The translations under genes were made by a program, and so were the position numbers. Of a stretch of 15,405 bases of DNA, positions 14,324 to 15,405 are shown piece after piece. The stretch's first letter is position 1, and every line of letters starts with the position of its first letter. The stretch spans positions 1 to 15,405 of the forward strand of contig PCCT01000006.1 of NCBI GenBank assembly GCA_002731985.1, read 5' to 3'. This DNA comes from Nitrospinota bacterium. Its GTDB lineage: Bacteria > Nitrospinota > Nitrospinia > Nitrospinales > VA-1. Below the pieces are notes generated by a model that did not search any database, had not been told where the DNA came from, and saw only the letters and a list, made by a program, of their open reading frames with translations.

Positions 14324-14793
14324 TGTTCACGTTTACTCCGGAAGACGAAAAACAAATCGAAAAGATTGTCGGCAAGTATCCGGTCAAGCAATCGGCGTTG
14401 TTGCCTTTGCTGACGCTGGTTCAGCGTCGCGACGGATATGTCAGTCCCGAGGCAATGAAGGCCATCGGGGGAAAGCTGGAGCTGTCGCCGGCTTATGTTC
14501 AGTCGGTCATGTCGTTTTATACGATGTACCACACACATCCAACGGGTAAGTACATTATATTGTTTTGCCATAACATCAGTTGTCAACTCAATGGAGCGGA
14601 TGACTTGCTCGCGTACACATCCAAAAAGCTGGGTATAGATGTGGGCGGTACAACGAAGGATAAAAAATTCACCCTGCATCGGGAGGAATGCCTGGCGGCT
14701 TGTTCCGGCGGGCCGATGATGCGGGTCAACGATGTGTATCACGAAAACCTGACGACAGAGAAGATCGATAAGGTTCTCGACGGACTTACTTAA
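14323..14793 (+). CDS. nuoE: NADH-quinone oxidoreductase subunit E
   Basis: 24 kDa-type subunit carrying the [2Fe-2S] cluster N1a in the NADH-oxidising module. 156 aa from ATG 14323, with the junction TGATG shared with nuoD and GGAGAGG about 10 bases upstream. The helical N-terminal domain (KQSALLPLLTLVQRRDGYVSPEAM, quoted in two parts at residues 22-33 and 34-45) is followed by the thioredoxin-like domain. Cluster ligands are C82 and C87 (CHNISC, CX4C) and C123 and C127 (CLAAC, CX3C). The variant ACSGGP replaces the more common GACDAAP-type sequence. The length is normal for the family. Confidence 0.96.
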   Translation: MFTFTPEDEKQIEKIVGKYPVKQSALLPLLTLVQRRDGYVSPEAMKAIGGKLELSPAYVQSVMSFYTMYHTHPTGKYIILFCHNISCQLNGADDLLAYTSKKLGIDVGGTTKDKKFTLHREECLAACSGGPMMRVNDVYHENLTTEKIDKVLDGLT

Positions 14794-14818
14794 GGGGATG
14801 TGTTTTGAATTTGTAGTT

Positions 14819-14840
14819 GCCTGATTCATCAGGCGCTTTT
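14819..14840 (+). terminator. Hairpin plus short T-run between nuoE and nuoF
   Basis: GCCTGA-TTCA-TCAGGC (14819-14834) is a perfect 6-bp stem with a 4-base loop, followed by GC and TTTT (14837-14840). It would be a weak intrinsic terminator or an RNA-processing hairpin. It may reduce expression of nuoF and the genes beyond it. Confidence 0.5.
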
Positions 14841-14859
14841 AAAACCGCTCGATACCTGT

Positions 14860-14896
14860 CCAGCCTACCTTAATACTTTAAGGATCGGAGGGCTGG
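14860..14896 (+). promoter_or_regulatory. Long hairpin ahead of nuoF
   Basis: CCAGCC (14860-14865) pairs with GGCTGG (14891-14896), and inside it CCTTAA (14868-14873) pairs with TTAAGG (14878-14883) around a TACT loop. It ends 27 bases before ATG 14924. No good Shine-Dalgarno is seen in front of that ATG, so this structure could influence nuoF translation or mRNA ends. Confidence 0.5.
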
Positions 14897-14923
14897 GAAT
14901 CGATCAGCTACTTTTAAATAGTT

Positions 14924-15405
14924 ATGAAAATACTTTTTAAAGATATAGACGTGCCGGGGCTGACTTCTCTCGGTGTGTACGAGGGGAAGGGCGGCTATCA
15001 GGCTTTGAAAAAAGCGTTTGCCCAAAAGCCGGAAGAAATTGTGGAAATAGTCAAAGCTTCCGGCTTGCGCGGGCGTGGCGGCGCCGGGTTTCCTGCAGGT
15101 CTGAAGTGGAGCTTTCTGGCGAAGGATGTCTTCCCCCGTTATCTGGTATGCAATGCCGATGAGAGCGAACCGGGAACATGTAAAGACCGGGAGCTGTTGG
15201 AGAAGAATCCACACCTCCTGATTGAAGGAATGATCCTGACCTCATACGCCTGTCGGGTTAGTAAGGCTTATATTTATTTTCGAGGTGAGTTTCAGCATGC
15301 GGCCGACCTCATGGACAAGGCGATTGAAGAAGCTTATGCCAAGGGCTATCTGGGTAAAAACGTTATGGGGAGTGGGATGGATCTCGACTTGTACACGCAT
15401 CTGGG
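14924..15405 (+). CDS. nuoF: NADH-quinone oxidoreductase subunit F (5' part)
   Basis: 51 kDa-type subunit that binds FMN and NADH and oxidises NADH. It is cut by the window edge after 160 codons (the family is about 420-440 aa). The frame opens at ATG 14924, with a TAA 9 bases before it in frame, so this is the only plausible start. The glycine-rich loop [16 protein letters not shown] (48-62) and [20 protein letters not shown] (75-94) are the NADH/FMN-binding signatures; Cys at position 86 replaces the Phe or Tyr usually found in EPGTx[23 protein letters not shown] follows, as in the family. The [4Fe-4S] N3 cysteines lie beyond the window. It is separated from nuoE by 130 bp containing two hairpins. 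Confidence 0.95.
   Translation, partial: MKILFKDIDVPGLTSLGVYEGKGGYQALKKAFAQKPEEIVEIVKASGLRGRGGAGFPAGLKWSFLAKDVFPRYLVCNADESEPGTCKDRELLEKNPHLLIEGMILTSYACRVSKAYIYFRGEFQHAADLMDKAIEEAYAKGYLGKNVMGSGMDLDLYTHL

Overview
The window looks like chromosomal DNA of a Gram-negative, respiring bacterium of medium GC content. Several products carry Sec signal peptides, and the right end holds the start of a 14-subunit-type complex I operon with separate, unfused NuoC and NuoD. The mix of families (DUF4159 protein plus a large VWA/amidotransferase-like membrane protein, a PhnW-like transaminase, TPR proteins) would fit Nitrospinota or a deltaproteobacterial relative. That placement is an impression from protein style, not a demonstrated assignment.

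Left part (1-2323). The first 66 bases appear to hold the start of a leftward gene that runs off the edge. A clearly AT-rich gene (350-1813) follows. It encodes an exported, helical, TPR-like protein with a recent internal duplication of about 119 bp, and its base composition differs from everything to its right. Next comes a leftward frameshifted remnant of a small secreted TPR protein (1971-2245).

Middle-left (2324-5929, all leftward). nuoN (complex I proton-pumping subunit) stands alone here, about 7.8 kb from and opposite to the rest of the nuo genes. It has its own likely promoter next to phased A-tracts. Upstream of it lie an unrecognised 220-237 aa protein and a PhnW-type PLP aminotransferase.

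Middle-right (5930-10935, rightward). A divergent control region with a small perfect palindrome leads to a translationally coupled pair, a secreted DUF4159 protein and a 765 aa VWA/GATase1-like membrane protein. A repeat-rich gap follows. Then comes a 446 aa two-helix membrane protein whose PLD-like domain appears to lack catalytic residues and is joined to a jelly-roll C-terminal domain; this is the least familiar architecture in the window.

Right part (10936-15405, rightward). A roughly 720 bp gap holds degenerate palindromic repeats and a 41-codon leftward gene-end remnant. It also holds a textbook sigma70 promoter (TTGACA-16-TATAAT) followed at once by a terminator-like hairpin with a possible competing pairing, that is, a possible attenuator for nuo. 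Then nuoA-nuoB-nuoC-nuoD-nuoE follow with overlapping or near-touching junctions. nuoF comes after a 130 bp gap with two hairpins and is cut by the window edge. NuoA anchors the hydrophilic arm in the membrane. NuoB/C/D form the quinone-side module, with the N2 cluster in NuoB. NuoE/F form the NADH-oxidising tip. NuoN is a membrane-arm pump. No tRNA, rRNA, CRISPR array or transposase was seen.
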